Assembly (NCBI GenBank): GCA_002470125.1
Contig: DKNB01000019.1
Coordinates: 7,622 to 15,067 of the forward strand
Direction: 5' to 3'
DNA length: 7,446 nt
From: Gallionellales bacterium UBA7399
GTDB lineage: Bacteria > Pseudomonadota > Gammaproteobacteria > Burkholderiales > Gallionellaceae
A program made the translations under genes and the position numbers. Positions 5,147 through 7,446 of the stretch are shown in pieces. Positions within the stretch are counted from its first letter, which is position 1, and each line of letters opens with the position of its first letter. The notes under the pieces were generated by a model. The model was given only the letters and a program-made list of their open reading frames with translations. It made no database searches and was not told where the DNA came from.

Positions 5147-7111
5147 ATGTCTCTGCTAACCAAGCTCCGCGAGCGTCTTCTTGGAAAGTCACTCGACCCT
5201 CTCAATCCGTCCACACGCCACAGCATCGTCCTGGTGTCATTTCTTGCCTGGATTGGATTGGGTGCAGATGGCCTCTCCTCCTCCTGCTATGGACCCGAGG
5301 AAGCCTTTTTGGCTCTAGGTACACACACACACCTAGGACTTTATCTCGCACTAGCCACGGCCTTCACTGTTTTCATTATCGCCCTTGCATACAATCAAGT
5401 TATCGATTTATTCCCCGATGGGGGCGGGGGCTACAAGGTTGCAACACGTCTAGTGGGCAGGCATGCTGGGTTGATGTCTGGCGCCGCACTAATTGTAGAT
5501 TACGTGCTGACCATCTCCATATCCATTGCCAGTGGTGCGGATGCCTTGTTTAGTCTATTCCCCGTCGGTTTGCAAGGCTTTAAGCTGGGTAGTGAAATTG
5601 TATTGCTGCTTTTGCTGATAATACTTAATTTACGCGGCATGAAAGAGTCTATCAAGATCTTGCTGCCAATTTTTCTTGGCTTCTTTATTACTCACGTACT
5701 GCTTATTAGTTACGGCATCATTTCTCACGCACAGGGATTGCCTGACCTAATCCCAAGCACCTTACAAGAAACCTCTTCTTTAGCCCAGGAGACAAGCTGG
5801 ATGTTTGTTGCCGCATTGTTTCTGCGTGCCTATTCACTCGGTGGTGGCACCTATACCGGCATTGAGGCAGTGTCCAACAATATAAATATGCTGATCGAGC
5901 CACGCATTCGCACCGGGAAGCTAACAATGATGTACATGGCACTATCTCTTGCCTTTACTGCTGGTGGCATCATTCTGCTGTATCTATTATGGGGAACCAA
6001 ACATGTAGATGGGCAAACCCTAAATGCAGTCACCTTCCAGTCTATTATCGGCACCCTTGGGATGCCAGCGTGGATTAGCGACGGTACGCTAGCGCTCGTG
6101 CTTGCCTTGGAAGCGGGGTTACTTTTGGTTGCAGCAAATACCGGCTTTCTTGGTGGCCCCGCAGTAATGGCTAACATGGCGGCCGACTCATGGGTCCCAC
6201 GCCAATTTCTTCACCTCTCATCACGCCTGGTCACACAAAACGGCGTTATAGTAATGGGGGTAGCGGCGCTACTTATTTTAATTTGGAGTCGGGGGAGTGT
6301 GTCACTGCTGGTAGTGCTGTACAGCATTAACGTATTTCTCACCTTCAGCCTGTCATTGCTTGGTCTGTCCATTCACTGGTGGCGAGAGCGACGCAACGTA
6401 CTCACCTGGAAAAGAAAGTTTACACTTTCAATGTTGGGGCTTGCCGTTACCGGCAGCATTCTTTTTGTAACTCTGGCAGAGAAGTTCAGTGATGGCGGGT
6501 GGATGACTATACTAATCACCAGCCTAGTAATTGTATTCTGCCTACTCATCCGCAAACATTACGACACAACGCGTAGAAAGTTGCTTGAGATAGAAAAACT
6601 ATTCGCCCAATCAATTCAATCAAATCCAGACACCCCAAAGAAACTTGATCCAACGCTTCCCACCGCGATCTTTTTTGTTGATGAACATCGTGGCGTAGGA
6701 ATGCACACAATCATGTGGGTAATGCGATTATTCCCAGATCACTTCAAAAATTTTATTTTCTTGAGTGCGGGAGAGGTGGACACTAAAAGTTTCGACAGTA
6801 GTAGCACCCTCCTCACCATGCAGCATAAAATCGAGAAAGCACTCTATTATTACTCTGGATTCTCTCGTAGCCAGAGCGTGAACTCTAGTTGGCGCATAGG
6901 CTATGGCACTGATCCAGTGATGATATTGGATGATCTAGCTAAGGAGATTATTGCCGAATACCCGAACAGCGTTTGCTTTGCCACAAAGCTAATTTTTGTT
7001 CGTGACAATCTTTTTGTGCGTTGGCTGCACAACCAGACCGCATTAACCATGCAGCGTCGTCTGCACTTACGTGGGCAACAGATGGTCATACTGCCCATGA
7101 TGATCAATTAA
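5147..7111 (+). CDS. KimA-like APC-superfamily permease with C-terminal cytoplasmic domain (possible K+ importer)
   Basis: A 654-residue inner-membrane transporter. Residues 1-27 are a basic N terminus; about 12 hydrophobic segments follow between residues 28 and 468; residues 469-654 are a hydrophilic, presumably cytoplasmic domain. Resemblance to B. subtilis KimA (YdaO, about 607 residues) is recognisable from memory in GADGLSSSCYGPEE, FPDGGGGYKVATR, LIVDYVLTISISIASGADA, NLRGMKES, YTGIEAVSN and LYSINVFLTFSLS. Residues equivalent to those reported around the KimA ion sites appear kept: Asp41, Tyr48, Asp118, Thr122, Ser126, Thr237, Glu240 and Tyr392. K+ (or H+/K+) import is thus a reasonable inference, but many related APC proteins carry amino acids and substrate is not proven. 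The tail is not a textbook universal-stress domain to my eye. ATG 5147 is the first possible start after an in-frame stop; no Shine-Dalgarno is visible. It is transcribed away from ahcY and appears monocistronic. Confidence 0.85.
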   Translation: MSLLTKLRERLLGKSLDPLNPSTRHSIVLVSFLAWIGLGADGLSSSCYGPEEAFLALGTHTHLGLYLALATAFTVFIIALAYNQVIDLFPDGGGGYKVATRLVGRHAGLMSGAALIVDYVLTISISIASGADALFSLFPVGLQGFKLGSEIVLLLLLIILNLRGMKESIKILLPIFLGFFITHVLLISYGIISHAQGLPDLIPSTLQETSSLAQETSWMFVAALFLRAYSLGGGTYTGIEAVSNNINMLIEPRIRTGKLTMMYMALSLAFTAGGIILLYLLWGTKHVDGQTLNAVTFQSIIGTLGMPAWISDGTLALVLALEAGLLLVAANTGFLGGPAVMANMAADSWVPRQFLHLSSRLVTQNGVIVMGVAALLILIWSRGSVSLLVVLYSINVFLTFSLSLLGLSIHWWRERRNVLTWKRKFTLSMLGLAVTGSILFVTLAEKFSDGGWMTILITSLVIVFCLLIRKHYDTTRRKLLEIEKLFAQSIQSNPDTPKKLDPTLPTAIFFVDEHRGVGMHTIMWVMRLFPDHFKNFIFLSAGEVDTKSFDSSSTLLTMQHKIEKALYYYSGFSRSQSVNSSWRIGYGTDPVMILDDLAKEIIAEYPNSVCFATKLIFVRDNLFVRWLHNQTALTMQRRLHLRGQQMVILPMMIN

Positions 7112-7158
7112 TGACTGGCGCACGCAATAAACGGCCAGCACACATCAGCCACAGCTTG

Positions 7159-7176
7159 CGCAATCAATTAATTGCG
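7159..7176. repeat. Small inverted repeat downstream of the permease
   Basis: CGCAAT (7159-7164) and ATTGCG (7171-7176) form a 6-bp stem around a 6-base AT-rich loop, about 48 bases after the permease stop. It could be a weak transcript end, but no run of T follows on either strand, so an intrinsic terminator is not supported. Confidence 0.3.
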
Positions 7177-7316
7177 TCACATGAGTTTTATCAAAAAAAT
7201 CATCATACTAAATAATAATCTGGTGCGCTCCAGATACGGACTTGCGGAACCAGCAATCCATAAACCCCCCCTCATCCCGCTGCCCGTCATTAGGCACCCA
7301 GGTATAACTTACACCC

Positions 7317-7345
7317 TTGATAAAGAATCACATTTAATGGATAAT
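7317..7345 (+). promoter_or_regulatory. Sigma70-type promoter for tRNA-Leu
   Basis: TTGATA (7317-7322) and GATAAT (7340-7345) are separated by exactly 17 bases and match the -35 and -10 consensus well (4 of 6 and 5 of 6). The predicted transcription start near 7352 is about 8 bases before the first tRNA base, typical of an independently transcribed tRNA gene. This also implies that the tRNA does not depend on the upstream permease transcript. Confidence 0.7.
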
Positions 7346-7359
7346 GCCCAGCTTAACAT

Positions 7360-7446
7360 GCCGGGATGGCGGAATTGGTAGACGCACGGGACTCAAAATC
7401 CCGCGACTGTGAGGTCATGGGGGTTCGATTCCCCCTCCCGGCACCA
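7360..7446 (+). tRNA. tRNA-Leu(CAA), reads UUG
   Basis: A complete 87-base class II tRNA with genome-encoded CCA. The acceptor stem GCCGGGA (7360-7366) pairs perfectly with TCCCGGC (7436-7442), followed by discriminator A and CCA. The anticodon stem CGGGA/TCCCG (7387-7391, 7399-7403) encloses the loop CTCAAAA, giving anticodon CAA at 7394-7396. The T arm is GGGGG-TTCGATT-CCCCC (7419-7435). The long variable arm (about 7404-7418) contains a short GAC/GTC stem, and the discriminator A and D-arm TGGCGGAATTGGTAGACGCA are typical of leucine tRNAs. The gene ends exactly at the window end, so any island or neighbour beyond it is not visible. Confidence 0.97.

Noticed and set aside
5086..5553. 155-residue plus-strand open frame at the start of the permease
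   Set aside because: It lies in another frame over the conserved N-terminal permease coding sequence, has a compositionally odd product rich in Trp, Cys and His, and matches no family I know.

Overview
The window looks like chromosomal core sequence from a moderate-GC proteobacterium, most likely a betaproteobacterium. Two things suggest this: the gene order ahcY - small 'holin-like' membrane protein - metF behind an S-adenosylhomocysteine (SAH) riboswitch, and the order yqgE - ruvX - pyrB. The taxonomic guess rests on remembered gene order, not on a search. I see no mobile element, CRISPR array, toxin-antitoxin pair or phage gene cluster.

Layout. Positions 1-4719 carry six genes, all on the minus strand. 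In transcription order they are ahcY (3277-4719), a four-helix membrane protein (2830-3213), metF (2013-2843), yqgE (1378-1947), ruvX (927-1385) and pyrB (1-930, cut by the window edge). Several of these genes overlap. Positions 4720-5146 are a divergent intergenic region holding the ahcY leader: a probable promoter, a clear SAH riboswitch, and a hairpin that covers the ahcY ribosome binding site. The remaining part of that region, about 4895-5146, holds no convincing gene. On the plus strand, 5147-7111 encodes a large APC-superfamily permease resembling the potassium importer KimA. A tRNA-Leu(CAA) gene with its own promoter follows and ends exactly at the last base of the window.

How the genes work together. 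AhcY removes SAH, the inhibitory by-product of methylation, and yields homocysteine. MetF makes the 5-methyltetrahydrofolate used to remethylate homocysteine to methionine. Both sit behind one SAH sensor, so rising SAH should raise the whole activated-methyl recycling unit. YqgE, RuvX and PyrB form a second tightly packed unit (RNA/DNA housekeeping plus pyrimidine synthesis), possibly reached by read-through from the first. The regulator pyrR, which I remember lying between ruvX and pyrB in relatives, is absent; ruvX and pyrB overlap by 4 bases.

No wholly new system is evident. The best signals are the riboswitch with its readable switching mechanism, the missing pyrR, the uncharacterised membrane protein locked inside the SAH-controlled operon, and the permease with a KimA-like ion site but a long soluble tail.
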